Of a DNA stretch of 64,000 nt, positions 36,982 to 46,618 are shown piece by piece. Each line of letters starts with the position of its first letter. Positions within the stretch are counted from its first letter, which is position 1. Source of the stretch: Mangrovivirga cuniculi (GTDB taxonomy: Bacteria; Bacteroidota; Bacteroidia; Cytophagales; Cyclobacteriaceae); contig NZ_CP028923.1 in the NCBI RefSeq assembly GCF_005166025.1, forward strand, positions 186,001 through 250,000, given 5' to 3'. The notes under the pieces were generated by a model, which was not told the origin of the DNA, did not search any database, and saw only the letters and a list, made by a program, of their open reading frames with translations. Both the position numbers and the translations under genes were made by a program.

Positions 36982-38010
36982 ATGGAATTCCTTTCATCAT
37001 ACAAAGACGGCATAAACTTTATTAGTAAGCTCACACCTTCAAAAATACTTAATGGGATGAAGGTGGTAGGCAGCTATTATCGTTCGAGGTGGACAGGAAA
37101 TGTTAGTCATCAAGGCCTTCCGGTTTCGATGAGTGTTGAACCTACTACATCATGTAATTTGCGGTGTCCTGAATGTCCCAGTGGACTACGATCTTTTACA
37201 AGAGATACCGGAGCACTTACGATAGACACATACAAAGCTCTGATTGAGGAATTAAAAGGTCAGTTAACCTACTTACTTTTATATTTTCAAGGTGAACCTT
37301 ATCTCAATAAAAACTTTTTTGAGATGATAGAAATAGCTTCAAAAAATAAGATTTATACTGCTACTAGTACCAATGCCCACTATTTGACTACCGTAAATGC
37401 TGAAAAAACTGTAAAATCCGGAATCGACAGGGTAATCATAAGCATCGACGGAACAACCCAGGAAGTATATCAGCAATACCGTGTGGGAGGCAAGCTTGAT
37501 AAGGTTATCGAAGGAACAAAAAACCTGGTTAATGCCCGAAAAGCGTTAAAATCGAAAACTCCATTTATTATATTTCAATTCCTCGTTGTACGACCTAATG
37601 AACACCAGATAGAGGATATAAAAAAGCTGGCGAAAGAACTACAAGTTGACAAGGTAGCTTTCAAGTCAGCTCAGATATATAACTATAAAAACGGTTCTCC
37701 TTTAATTCCTTTAAATGAAAAATATAGTCGGTATAAGAAACAAAATGATAGTTCTTACAAACTAAAATCTGAACCGGACGACAGCTGCTGGAAAATGTGG
37801 CACAGTTGTGTTATGACATGGGATGGTAAGATCGTTCCTTGTTGCTTTGACAAAGATGCGCACCATAACATGGGATCAATTAACGATAAATCATTTAAGA
37901 ATATTTGGCATAGTGAACCATACGATAATTTCAGAACGCAACTTTTTGAATCACGTAATCAAATCGAAATGTGTAAAAACTGTTCAGAAGCCAGTAAGGT
38001 TTGGGTTTAA
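36982..38010 (+). CDS. Radical SAM protein with SPASM domain
   Basis: This 342-residue enzyme has the radical SAM cluster motif CNLRCPEC (CxxxCxxC) near residues 57-64. The second cluster region follows toward the C-terminus, with Cys in DDSCWKMWHSC, GKIVPCCFD and the closing MCKNC. SPASM proteins modify peptides or proteins, or act as anaerobic maturases. No precursor peptide gene is visible next to it, so the substrate is unknown. It overlaps the convergent Lnb-like gene by 4 bp. Confidence 0.9.
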   Translation: MEFLSSYKDGINFISKLTPSKILNGMKVVGSYYRSRWTGNVSHQGLPVSMSVEPTTSCNLRCPECPSGLRSFTRDTGALTIDTYKALIEELKGQLTYLLLYFQGEPYLNKNFFEMIEIASKNKIYTATSTNAHYLTTVNAEKTVKSGIDRVIISIDGTTQEVYQQYRVGGKLDKVIEGTKNLVNARKALKSKTPFIIFQFLVVRPNEHQIEDIKKLAKELQVDKVAFKSAQIYNYKNGSPLIPLNEKYSRYKKQNDSSYKLKSEPDDSCWKMWHSCVMTWDGKIVPCCFDKDAHHNMGSINDKSFKNIWHSEPYDNFRTQLFESRNQIEMCKNCSEASKVWV

Positions 38011-39215
38011 AGTTTTATCTGAAGACCTTCCCTTTTTGTTGTAATCAGATAAATATAAAAAGATCGCAAAATTGAAGTTAAAATCAGTGGAAGAAAAGCC
38101 GGATGATACCACTGAGGTAAAATCCCCCAGAATAAAACTAATAAGATCATTAACCATCCATGGACTAAGAAGTATCGCCTTAAGTAAACAGGATAACTCT
38201 TTTTTAACAGGAGAATAGCAAATACCAAATGTGTTGGCCATGCCCATAGTAAATTAAAATTATTTTCTGCTGCGCTATGATCAGTAAAAAACCAAAGCAG
38301 GGTTAAAAGCAGGCCAACAGCTCCAACAATAAAGTACCAAATAACATCGATAGCTTTTACCCATTTATAATTCTTGTAACCGATAAGGGTAATGATAAAT
38401 ATTATTGCAAATACAGCCCAAAAAGCAGTCATTGGAGTAAAAAGACCCGGCTTTTCATCCATTGCCAGACCTTCATTCCTGGTGTAATGGATGATCAGGC
38501 TTTCTTTATTTGCAAGAGATCTTCCAGATACCGTAGAATTAAGAAATGATTTCTCAACATATTCAGGTAAGTAAGTATACTCACGAGGAGTCATTTTTTT
38601 ATCTATTGGCAAGCCAAGACAAAGATTTATCCCGAAACTTCCCCACGGTTGCCAGCCTAATAATTGATTAGTACTTTCCCTGAAACTTAGATTACTATCA
38701 ATAAAAGACCAGTCAGTCGACATTTCATCTCCAAGAACCTGGTCAAATACATCATATACTTTAGTAGCACAATTATTATAGTAGTAATCGTAATAATAAT
38801 TTTGATTCTCCGGGCGGATATTATTTTTAAGATATTGATGAATAGCTTCTGCCTGGTCCATTGTCAGGTTAAGGGGTAATTCTCTTACCGTCCGGTTTTC
38901 TTTTATACTGTAGTGATTTACATAGGCAGGAAAGGAAGCGCCTCCAAGCTTATATAAAAGATAACCTCGTGCAAAATTTAAATAGAAGTTTGGCTGGTTA
39001 AAATCAAATATTCCATAGTTATACATAAAGTCTATTCCTCTTACAGGGTCATAAACCCTGATACCTGAATGACCAAATGCAGCATATAATTCTCTTTGAC
39101 CTGGTTCGATGGTTATTAAACTGATCTTAGCCTCATCACTAAGATCCCTGATTTGAGTAAATAATGCCTGAGAAGATAAAAGTAAGGCAAACAGGGAAAA
39201 AATTATTTTATTCAT
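38007..39215 (-). CDS. DUF4105 membrane protein, Lnb-like lipoprotein N-acyltransferase candidate
   Basis: This 402-residue protein has a signal peptide (about 1-20) and a periplasmic N-terminal domain (about 25-225) with FGHSGIRVYDP, YNYGIFDF and NNCATKVYDVFD. The last is a Cys-containing site of the NlpC/P60-like type. Four to five transmembrane helices follow. This matches DUF4105, the family recently reported to contain Lnb, the N-acyltransferase that completes lipoproteins in Bacteroides in place of Lnt. Whether this copy has that activity is inference. It ends a tight operon phhB-rsmI-suhB-this gene, overlapping suhB by 4 bp. Confidence 0.8.
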   Translation of the reverse strand: MNKIIFSLFALLLSSQALFTQIRDLSDEAKISLITIEPGQRELYAAFGHSGIRVYDPVRGIDFMYNYGIFDFNQPNFYLNFARGYLLYKLGGASFPAYVNHYSIKENRTVRELPLNLTMDQAEAIHQYLKNNIRPENQNYYYDYYYNNCATKVYDVFDQVLGDEMSTDWSFIDSNLSFRESTNQLLGWQPWGSFGINLCLGLPIDKKMTPREYTYLPEYVEKSFLNSTVSGRSLANKESLIIHYTRNEGLAMDEKPGLFTPMTAFWAVFAIIFIITLIGYKNYKWVKAIDVIWYFIVGAVGLLLTLLWFFTDHSAAENNFNLLWAWPTHLVFAILLLKKSYPVYLRRYFLVHGWLMILLVLFWGILPQWYHPAFLPLILTSILRSFYIYLITTKREGLQIKL

Positions 39216-40006
39216 TCTTGCCAGTATTTTCTTATAGTTTCAAGGATTTCAGGATGTACTGGATTGGCAGCAACAATCTCCCGGCCAAAAACATAATCAC
39301 TTCCACCGGAGAAATCAGACACAACACCACCTGCCTCGCAGACGATAAGAGCCCCGGCCGCAACATCCCAAGGCTGTAAGTTATATTCAAAAAACCCTTC
39401 AAATCTTCCACAAGCTACATAGGCAAGATCGATAGCTGCACTACCCATCCTTCTAACCCCATGAGAACTTCTCATAAAAGCCTTGAGAATCTCAACGTAA
39501 TCATCCATTTTACCAAAATCATAATAAGGAAATCCAGTAGCTATAAGAGAATTAGCCAGGTCAGGGACCCTGGATACAGAAATGGGTTCATCGTTGAGAA
39601 AAGCACCCTGATCTTTTATAGCATGAAAAAACTCATCTTTTGAGGGTTCATATATAAAACCTGCCAGGATCTCTTCATCTTCCATTAAGGCCACGCTAAC
39701 ACAATGGACGGGAAGCCCGTGAGTGAAGTTCGTTGTTCCATCCAAAGGATCAATTATCCACCTGAAACGCCCTCCTTCTTTATCGATTGTACCTTCTTCT
39801 GCTATAAATCCTGCTCCAGGGATAAGCTCAACAAGATTTTCAACAAGCTGCTTTTCAGCTTCCTTATCTACGTAGGAGACCAGGTCATTAAAACCCTTCT
39901 TCTCGATATCCTCAATTTTGAAATTTTTTGATTCTTCTAAAATGAAGTTTCCTACATCAGAGATGATGATCTTACATTTTTCGATCAAATTACTATCTAC
40001 CTGCAT
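39212..40006 (-). CDS. suhB: Inositol monophosphatase family protein
   Basis: This 264-residue Mg2+/Li+-sensitive phosphatase fold protein has the metal-site motifs GFIAEEGT, WIIDPLDGTTNFTHG and WDVAAGALIVCEAGG. In many bacteria the SuhB-type member also binds the transcription antitermination complex; that role cannot be read here. It is translationally coupled to rsmI upstream (1-bp overlap) and to the Lnb-like gene downstream (4-bp overlap). Confidence 0.92.
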   Translation of the reverse strand: MQVDSNLIEKCKIIISDVGNFILEESKNFKIEDIEKKGFNDLVSYVDKEAEKQLVENLVELIPGAGFIAEEGTIDKEGGRFRWIIDPLDGTTNFTHGLPVHCVSVALMEDEEILAGFIYEPSKDEFFHAIKDQGAFLNDEPISVSRVPDLANSLIATGFPYYDFGKMDDYVEILKAFMRSSHGVRRMGSAAIDLAYVACGRFEGFFEYNLQPWDVAAGALIVCEAGGVVSDFSGGSDYVFGREIVAANPVHPEILETIRKYWQE

Positions 40007-40698
40007 TAGTTTTTTCCTTGAATGATCACAACAAATTCCCCTTTGACCTTGGAAGGATTTTCGTTAAAATAATCTATTACCTCTTTGACACTACCGTTAA
40101 CCGTCTCCTCGAACTTTTTAGTCAACTCACGACTAACTGATACGATTCGGTCCTCACCACATTCTTCAGATAAGGCATTGAGCAGTTTAATAAGCCTGTG
40201 CGGAGATTCGTATAGAACAACAGTTCTTTCCTCTCCGGCAATATATTTAATTCTTGTTTGCCTTCCTTTCTTTTGAGGTAAAAACCCTTCAAAGCAAAAT
40301 TTATCAGATGGTATTCCAGACTTAACAAGTGCCGGAATGAAAGCAGTCGCACCTGGAAGACACTCGATTTTGATATTTTCATTCATGCACTCACGAGCTA
40401 AAAGAAAGCCGGGATCTGATATTCCCGGTGTACCTGCATCTGTAATCAGAGCAAATACTTTTCCTTCTTTCATTTGTTCAATAATATTACCCAATGCTCT
40501 GTGCTCATTATGTGCATGAAAGCTTTTCATTTGGGTATTGATCTCGTAATGAGAAAGAAGTTTACCGCTGGTTCGGGTATCCTCCGCCAGAATGGTATCC
40601 ACTTCTTTCAAAATTCTAATTGCTCTTAAAGTTATATCTTCCAGATTGCCAATCGGTGTTGGCACCAGGAATAATTGAGTCGAAGAAATTTCTTCCAT
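40006..40698 (-). CDS. rsmI: 16S rRNA (cytidine(1402)-2'-O)-methyltransferase
   Basis: This 230-residue protein of the tetrapyrrole methylase fold has LFLVPTPIGNLEDITLRA at the N-terminus, LAEDTR and the SAM-site motif ITDAGTPGISDPG. RsmI methylates C1402 at the decoding centre. Its length is at the short end, ending soon after the core fold. Its start and stop each overlap a neighbour (phhB, suhB) by 1 bp. Confidence 0.95.
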   Translation of the reverse strand: MEEISSTQLFLVPTPIGNLEDITLRAIRILKEVDTILAEDTRTSGKLLSHYEINTQMKSFHAHNEHRALGNIIEQMKEGKVFALITDAGTPGISDPGFLLARECMNENIKIECLPGATAFIPALVKSGIPSDKFCFEGFLPQKKGRQTRIKYIAGEERTVVLYESPHRLIKLLNALSEECGEDRIVSVSRELTKKFEETVNGSVKEVIDYFNENPSKVKGEFVVIIQGKN

Positions 40699-40928
40699 TA
40701 AACCAATTTATCTATTGCCTCAGCTAAATCCCTGTCTTTGTCGGTAATGACATTACCTTCATCGTGTGTAGTTAATTCAATAGTAACCTTATTGTAAACA
40801 TTACTCCAGTTTGGATGGTGCTGACGCTTCTCTGCTTCAAGTGCCACACTTGACATAAAGCCGAAAGCTTGCACAAAATCATCAAACTCAAATGTTCTCG
40901 TCAGTTTATTATCTTGTTCTTTCCACAT
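40698..40928 (-). CDS. phhB: 4a-hydroxytetrahydrobiopterin dehydratase (PCD/PhhB)
   Basis: This 76-residue protein regenerates pterin cofactor for aromatic amino acid hydroxylases. The active-site stretch [14 protein letters not shown], then [15 protein letters not shown], matches the PCD family. It is shorter at the N-terminus than many members (about 95 residues) but carries the whole catalytic core. No phenylalanine hydroxylase gene lies nearby, although hmgA elsewhere in the window shows that aromatic catabolism is present. It is the first gene of the rsmI-suhB operon. Confidence 0.92.
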   Translation of the reverse strand: MWKEQDNKLTRTFEFDDFVQAFGFMSSVALEAEKRQHHPNWSNVYNKVTIELTTHDEGNVITDKDRDLAEAIDKLV

Positions 40929-41045
40929 ATTTTAGTTTATTTATGGTTGATAATTAATTAATTAGCCTATTTTAAATTATTGTTTTATAAATTAGGTAAA
41001 CTTTTTAACTCTTTAGCGTTATAAAGTTATAAAAAGGAGCATAGA

Positions 41046-41482
41046 ATGTCTCAGCCACTTTCAAATATTGACAAAAACGAATTTAATCATGTCAAACAGG
41101 CATATTATAATATTTATGCATTCGTAAAAAATTTTTACGACGACAATAATTCATATAAAGCCTGTATTGATAAATGGGGGAGCAATTACACATTCCTGAA
41201 AGTGCCTTGGAAGAAAGAGAAATCAGAGAATTTAAAAAGCCTTCTGACAAACTCTATGCACTCGAAGAAATTTACGACATTGTTTACATGATCTACCTCG
41301 ATGGAGTGGTAGAAGATGTTGAACTTTCACTTACGATTAAGTTCGCTGAAAAGTTAGGGTTCGAAAAACACGTAGTTGGTGATTTACTAAAAGCAATCGT
41401 CACTGCTCCTTATGATGGCATTCCTAAAGAAGAAGTAAGGAACGAACTTACTACATACCTCAAACAGATTATGGAAGAGTAA
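41046..41482 (+). CDS. TerB-like helical protein, split by a frameshift
   Basis: Two overlapping frames, 41046-41291 and 41174-41482, appear to be one gene. Frame 1 is sensible up to YKACIDKWG, and frame 2 carries on EQLHIPESAL, both meeting at the G5 run 41176-41180. One added G gives a 145-residue all-helical protein. The C-terminal part (YDIVYMIYLDGVVEDVELSLTIKFAEKLGF) resembles the TerB/tellurite-resistance fold with its acidic D-G-x-x-x-x-x-E pattern. After the slip point the remainder of frame 1 (KVPWKKEKSENLKSL) is not family-like. An AAGGAG lies 8 bp before the ATG. The function is unknown. Confidence 0.65.
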
Positions 41483-41487
41483 ATTAA

Positions 41488-41760
41488 TTACAAAGAAATA
41501 ATCCCTTCTATTTCTGAAGCTTTCAAATATACGTTTATAATGTCATCACTTGATGGTGTCATAATATCAGCCGTAATACTAACATAATTTCCCTTTTTTG
41601 AAGGTTTCGTGATCACTTCAGTTTTCGGGAATAATGCTTTTACTTCATCTACCTTATCAGAAGGAACGATAAATTTATATTTGTATAATGCAGGCCATTG
41701 ATAGCTGGCATCAAGTTGATCTTTAAACTTTTTTATATCTAATTCCTTTTTGCTAGTCAT
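41488..41760 (-). CDS. DUF493 (YbeD-like) family protein
   Basis: This 90-residue alpha/beta protein has the DUF493 pattern: YKYKFIVPSD, VKALFP, KKGNYVSITADIMTPSSDDI and a closing helix. In enterobacteria YbeD lies next to lipoate genes, but its role is not established. Here it stands alone, convergent with the TerB-like gene and downstream of the ppiD-like gene, from which a terminator separates it. Confidence 0.85.
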   Translation of the reverse strand: MTSKKELDIKKFKDQLDASYQWPALYKYKFIVPSDKVDEVKALFPKTEVITKPSKKGNYVSITADIMTPSSDDIINVYLKASEIEGIISL

Positions 41761-41795
41761 ATTAGTTCCTCTTTAGTGGCATAAAGTTACAAAAA

Positions 41796-41821
41796 AAGCC
41801 ATGAGCGATTGCCCATGGCTT
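41796..41821 (-). terminator. Terminator after the ppiD-like gene
   Basis: AAGCCATG (41796-41803) pairs with CATGGCTT (41814-41821) across a 10-nt loop. On the minus strand it is followed by seven T residues. Confidence 0.8.
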
Positions 41822-41841
41822 TAATTCAATTTATGTTTTTT

Positions 41842-43974
41842 TTAGAAAAACTTATATCTCAGATCTTCGATGTCAGCTGTTTCTTCAAGAACAACATTTA
41901 AATCACCAGCGATCTCACTTCTTTTTCTTTGTAGTAACTCATTTTTAACAGATGTGTAATCGGCAATTTCAGGAGCTTCAGATTTATTAGTTACTTCCAC
42001 CACTATTACACCTCTTTCCTCTTCTATAGGCTGACTTCTTTGTCCGGTCTCAAGACCAAAAGCAACACCTACGGCTTTTGGAGAAGCTCCAACGGTTGTT
42101 CCAATACTAGAAGAAGTTAATTTAAGATCAGCAGTAGAATATACTTCACCATCTGCCCCAAAAAGATCTGCAAGCTCTTCCAGAGATCCTGTTTTACCCT
42201 CAAGCATTGATTTTATCTTTGCAGCTTTCTTCTGATTCTTCACTTTATCTGTTACGATAGGTCTGACATCAGAAACCTTTGCTACTCCCTCTTCTCTTTC
42301 ACCAGTCATTACAGCAACAACAAATTTAGTTTCGAAATCAAAAACATCAGATACTTTCCCTGTTTCCGCTTCATTGTATAACCAGGTTACCAAACCTCTG
42401 CTGTTACTAATTCCTTTAACGTTTCTTGATTGTGCCAGTACATCATTGTCATCAAAAACACTTATTCCTTCTTCGTCTGCTTTAGATTCAAATGACTTAG
42501 CATCATTCACTTCAGACTGGAATCTTGCTGCTTCTCTGTATATGTTGTTATAAGTTTGTTTGCTAGGCACTAGTTCCTTAGTCACATTAGCAATTTTATA
42601 TAATGTTTTTGTTTTAGCTTCATCAACTTTTATGATGTGAAATCCTATTTCTGATTCAACTACTTTAGGAACGATTCCCGTACCACTAAAACTAAATAAC
42701 TCATCACTAAATTCTTCAAGTCTGATCTGACCTTCTTTTATCCATCCAAGCTGTCCTCCCTGGTTTTTAGATTGCTGGTCATCACTATGAGCAGCAACAA
42801 GAGAAGCAAAGTTTTCTCCTTCCAGTGCCTGAGCTAAAACATCATTTGCTTTCTCTCTCAATTCATCATTCTGAACTGAATCAGCTCCTGTTTTCTTTTC
42901 AAATAATATATGAGAAGCTTTAACAGAGTATGCAGTATCTTCTGCTACATCCGAAAACTTGTAAATAACCATTGAGTTACCTTTTTGAATTGGCCCTATA
43001 ATTCCACCGGCTCTCAGACCTGGAATAGTATCCTGCAGTTCCTGTGGTAGTTCATGGTATCTTACAGATGCATATGGAACTCTCGCTTCTGATACAGCAG
43101 TTGCAATTAGTGAATCGGGTGTTGATGAAGATTTTAGATCCTCAAAGGCCTGATTCATTGCATCCATTACTACAGCAGAATCCTTTGCTGAAGGAACTAC
43201 GTCAAATGAAACATACTTTAAAGAACGAGCTCTGTCCACCTGGAACATTTCTTCATTCTCATTTATATAAGCTTGTAACTCATCGTCTGTAGGCTGCTCG
43301 ATTTCCGAATCAGGAATCGCAACATATGGCACATACAAGTAATTAGCTTCGACTACGCTATTATTGTTTTTATAATAATTTTTAGCTGTTGGAGTAGATA
43401 CGAATGCAGACCCAACGAAGAAATTATCATACTTAACTCTTTGTCTGGCATCTCTGATTGATTTCTCAATCATTAACCACTGCTGATATTGAGCTGAGTT
43501 TATGTCCTGCTCTTTTAATGAGTTTAGGTATTGCTGAACAAAAGCTTTATCGAATTGTCCAGTCTGAGGATTGGTGAAATACTGTCTGATTTCCGGACTA
43601 ATATTTTGTCCCTGAACAGCATCTTTCAACTCTTCTTCTGTTACTGTAATTCCAAGATCTTCGAATTGTTCATTGAACAATACAGTGTTGATCATGCTTT
43701 GCCAAGCAGTATTTCTCAATGAATATCGCTGAGCTTCATTTAAGCCCATTCCGCCATATTGCATTTGTTCTAATTGGTCGACTCGTGCAGAAAATTCATC
43801 AACGCTAATATCTTTCCCGTTAACTGTTCCTACAACTCTTTCATTACCCGACCCTAAAATTCCTGTTTGCTGATTGAATAAATCAGTTAAAATAAATGCT
43901 AACAGGGCCAGTCCAATTACTACCAACAAAAGGGTAGCCATCCGCTGTCTCAAAGTATTAATAATTCCCGCCAT
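41842..43974 (-). CDS. PpiD-like membrane-anchored peptidyl-prolyl isomerase
   Basis: This 710-residue protein has a short cytosolic N-terminus (MAGIINTLRQRMATLLL), one transmembrane anchor (about residues 13-33) and a large periplasmic part. A SurA/PpiD-type chaperone domain begins with VNGKDISVDEFSARVDQ. A parvulin domain sits near residues 345-445 (VKASHILFEK, SKNQGGQLGWIKEGQ, IGFHIIKVDEA). Helical chaperone segments follow. PpiD sits at the exit of the Sec translocon and helps outer-membrane and periplasmic proteins fold. No operon partner is evident. Confidence 0.92.
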   Translation of the reverse strand: MAGIINTLRQRMATLLLVVIGLALLAFILTDLFNQQTGILGSGNERVVGTVNGKDISVDEFSARVDQLEQMQYGGMGLNEAQRYSLRNTAWQSMINTVLFNEQFEDLGITVTEEELKDAVQGQNISPEIRQYFTNPQTGQFDKAFVQQYLNSLKEQDINSAQYQQWLMIEKSIRDARQRVKYDNFFVGSAFVSTPTAKNYYKNNNSVVEANYLYVPYVAIPDSEIEQPTDDELQAYINENEEMFQVDRARSLKYVSFDVVPSAKDSAVVMDAMNQAFEDLKSSSTPDSLIATAVSEARVPYASVRYHELPQELQDTIPGLRAGGIIGPIQKGNSMVIYKFSDVAEDTAYSVKASHILFEKKTGADSVQNDELREKANDVLAQALEGENFASLVAAHSDDQQSKNQGGQLGWIKEGQIRLEEFSDELFSFSGTGIVPKVVESEIGFHIIKVDEAKTKTLYKIANVTKELVPSKQTYNNIYREAARFQSEVNDAKSFESKADEEGISVFDDNDVLAQSRNVKGISNSRGLVTWLYNEAETGKVSDVFDFETKFVVAVMTGEREEGVAKVSDVRPIVTDKVKNQKKAAKIKSMLEGKTGSLEELADLFGADGEVYSTADLKLTSSSIGTTVGASPKAVGVAFGLETGQRSQPIEEERGVIVVEVTNKSEAPEIADYTSVKNELLQRKRSEIAGDLNVVLEETADIEDLRYKFF

Positions 43975-44071
43975 TCGTATGAGTTATTTGGTCTTTTTTA
44001 ATATATAAGATTTTTCCAAAATCGTGCAAAGCTAACCAAAAGCAGCCTTATAACAAAAAATAAAGTTCTAT

Positions 44072-45355
44072 TTAGCTCTCTCTTTCAGAATTTTTAACTT
44101 TTAATTCTACCGTGTCGATTCTGGCTTCCTCAATAGTTTTTATTGTTATTTTAAAAAATTCATTCTCAATCACCTGACCCTCCTCCGGAATATCCTCTGT
44201 TATCGAAAGAATATATCCTCCCAGAGTGTCGTAATCACCTTCCTGAATCGGCCAATCATGACGATCAATAAGGTCATCAATTTCATGTCTGGCGCTTAAT
44301 AAGTAGGTGCGATCATCAATCTTTCTTTCAAGCCAGTCTTCCTCATCGTGCTCATCCTGGATATCTCCGAAGATCTCTTCAATAATATCCTCGATCGTCA
44401 CGATTCCTGAAGTTCCTCCAAACTCGTCAACCACAAGCGCCATACTTTTATGCTCATTAATAAACTGAATTAATAATTCGTTGGCTTGCATAGTTTCCGG
44501 AACGATCATTAATGGATTAAGCATCTGTTCAAGGTCTTTTGGCTTTTTAAAGAGCTCCATTGAATGGCAATATCCTTTCATGTCATCTATAGACTCTTTA
44601 TAAACCAATATCTTTGAATGTCCACTATCAATAAATGACTGTCTGACTTCCTCAATGTCCACATCATCCATATCGATTGTTATGATCTCAGTTCGAGGCA
44701 CCATACACTCTCGCACTTTGACTGTTTTAAATTCAAGTGCATTGGTAAGTATTTTAGTATTTACCTCAACCTTCACATCATTGTCATTGGACTCTAATGT
44801 TTCTTTAACGTAATATTCCAAATCATTTAATCCAAATGCAGGTCGGTCTTCCGCATAGTTTAATCTGAATAGTTTATTAATCACAAACCTGGATAAAATC
44901 TCAATCGGGTAAACAAACAACAATAAAATGTGATATAGCACATTCATTATAGGAGCAAAAAATGACAACAATGCATTTGGATTGACAAGAAATATACTTT
45001 TAGGAAGAAACTCTGCTATTGCGAGAACTAAAAGAGTTGAAATACCTGTCTGAATGATCAGGGTAATTACTTCATTATCGACATAACCCGGAAGCCATTC
45101 ATGAATAACAGGCAATAATATTTTAGCCATGAAAATACCATAAACAACCAAAGCTATGGTATTTCCTGTTAGTGTTGTGGCGATGAATAATGAAGGCCTT
45201 TTGGTAATGTTTCTCAAAGCCCGAGCAGTTATCCCAGTTTCATTCTTACCCAGTTCAAGATGCAATTTATTTGCAGAAATAAATGCGATCTCAATTCCGC
45301 TGAATAAAGCAGAGAACAATAAGCTGATAATTATAATGATTAATTCTGTACTCAT
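44072..45355 (-). CDS. CorC/HlyC-family protein with DUF21 (CNNM) membrane domain and CBS pair
   Basis: The ATG at 45355 gives 427 residues; an in-frame TTG at 45376 would overlap the arginine deiminase gene. Residues 1-190 are the DUF21/CNNM transmembrane domain (FSALFSGIEIAFISANK). A CBS-domain pair follows (about 205-330; VRECMVPRTEI, ALVVDEFGGTSGIVTIEDI). A CorC/HlyC C-terminal domain closes it. Relatives affect Mg2+ or Co2+ transport, and the gliding protein GldE belongs to the same family; nothing here links it to gliding. It starts 1 bp after the arginine deiminase stop. Confidence 0.92.
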   Translation of the reverse strand: MSTELIIIIISLLFSALFSGIEIAFISANKLHLELGKNETGITARALRNITKRPSLFIATTLTGNTIALVVYGIFMAKILLPVIHEWLPGYVDNEVITLIIQTGISTLLVLAIAEFLPKSIFLVNPNALLSFFAPIMNVLYHILLLFVYPIEILSRFVINKLFRLNYAEDRPAFGLNDLEYYVKETLESNDNDVKVEVNTKILTNALEFKTVKVRECMVPRTEIITIDMDDVDIEEVRQSFIDSGHSKILVYKESIDDMKGYCHSMELFKKPKDLEQMLNPLMIVPETMQANELLIQFINEHKSMALVVDEFGGTSGIVTIEDIIEEIFGDIQDEHDEEDWLERKIDDRTYLLSARHEIDDLIDRHDWPIQEGDYDTLGGYILSITEDIPEEGQVIENEFFKITIKTIEEARIDTVELKVKNSERES

Positions 45356-45356
45356 T

Positions 45357-46577
45357 TTAGAATAATTGCCTTTCAATTGGCATAGTCATGCAACGTGGTC
45401 CACCAAGGCCCCGGCTCAGTTCGCTACTGCTTATTTCTAACACTTCAACACCGGCATTCCTCAACGCACGGTTAGTGTGTATGTTTCTATTATACGAAAT
45501 TACTCTTCTAGGTCCAATTGCAAAAACATTTGCTCCATCAAACCATTGCTCCCTTCTTGCATAGTCAGGATTTCCATCTCCGGTTTCAACTACTTCAAGA
45601 TGATCTATTTCATTTTGCAATACTTTCAATATTGAATCATTGATTTCTTCCTTATGAAGACTCACATTCCCTTCGGAATCTACATCATCCAATCTGTAAA
45701 CATTGGTTTGAAGTACGGATTGCATAGCATCCGGGTAAGTCACAACCAGATTTTCATCTATTATGGTAAAGACCGTATCGAGATGCATACAATTTCTAAC
45801 TTTCGGAAGATGTACTTCATAAACACGCTCAACACCCCCTTTTTGCAACACCTGTCTGGCGATTGCTTGAATTGCTTTAGTATCTGTTCTCTCAGAATGA
45901 CCGATGGCCAGTGCTTTATCTGACAAAACTATCACATCTCCACCTTCAATACAGGTATTCACTCCTTCACCCGTATCCAGAAAATTCACCCTGCCTTTAA
46001 AGAGATCATGATTTTCGAATATGCTTCTAAGTAATTTAGATTCTCTTTGTCTACCAGGGAATTTCATTTTACTACTGATTACACCAGTTTGAATCACTGC
46101 GGCAGGATCCCTCATGAAATAAAGGTTTGGGTTTGGCTTGATCAGGTAATCATAGTCGTCGAACTTATTTAGATCTTTATGCTGATATTTTCTTTTTAAC
46201 TCATTTACTTTTATCCCGTGAAGCAATATGCCTGCACATTCTGAAGTGCTATACCTGGCTATGAATTCCTCGGAGTGTTCTTCGATACCACTGCCATCCA
46301 AAGCATCAGTCATTGTTTTTAACAATAAATTATCATCGATAAGTACATCGATCAATAATTCATGCAATCGATACACTTGCGCACCTGCAGCTTGTTTTAT
46401 TAAGACAGTAAACTCATCATGCTCCTTTTGCATTTGTTGTAAAAAGGGAACATCATCAAAAAGTAGTTCGGATTTATTGTATGGAGTAAGCCGGTCAATT
46501 TCTTTTCCCGGCCTGTGCATAATTACAGATTTTAACGTTCCAAACTCGGAATGTAGCGCAACTCTATCTTCAGGCAT
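45357..46577 (-). CDS. arcA: Arginine deiminase
   Basis: This 406-residue guanidino-modifying enzyme hydrolyses L-arginine to citrulline and ammonia. Substrate and catalytic motifs are FMRDP, CIEGGDVIVL, the His site CMHLDTVFTI and the nucleophile C396 in GGPRCMTMP. All are intact. The usual partners arcB, arcC and arcD are not adjacent, so it may serve nitrogen or acid-stress metabolism with genes elsewhere. It is probably co-transcribed with the CorC-like gene 1 bp downstream. Confidence 0.94.
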   Translation of the reverse strand: MPEDRVALHSEFGTLKSVIMHRPGKEIDRLTPYNKSELLFDDVPFLQQMQKEHDEFTVLIKQAAGAQVYRLHELLIDVLIDDNLLLKTMTDALDGSGIEEHSEEFIARYSTSECAGILLHGIKVNELKRKYQHKDLNKFDDYDYLIKPNPNLYFMRDPAAVIQTGVISSKMKFPGRQRESKLLRSIFENHDLFKGRVNFLDTGEGVNTCIEGGDVIVLSDKALAIGHSERTDTKAIQAIARQVLQKGGVERVYEVHLPKVRNCMHLDTVFTIIDENLVVTYPDAMQSVLQTNVYRLDDVDSEGNVSLHKEEINDSILKVLQNEIDHLEVVETGDGNPDYARREQWFDGANVFAIGPRRVISYNRNIHTNRALRNAGVEVLEISSSELSRGLGGPRCMTMPIERQLF

Positions 46578-46618
46578 ATATTATCGATTTTGCGCTAATT
46601 TAACGAAATGAGATTCAA

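Noticed and set aside
41174-41482. A separate gene starting at the ATG at 41174
   Set aside because: The ATG lies inside the G-run slip site, and the upstream frame supplies a matching N-terminal half. One frameshifted gene explains both better.
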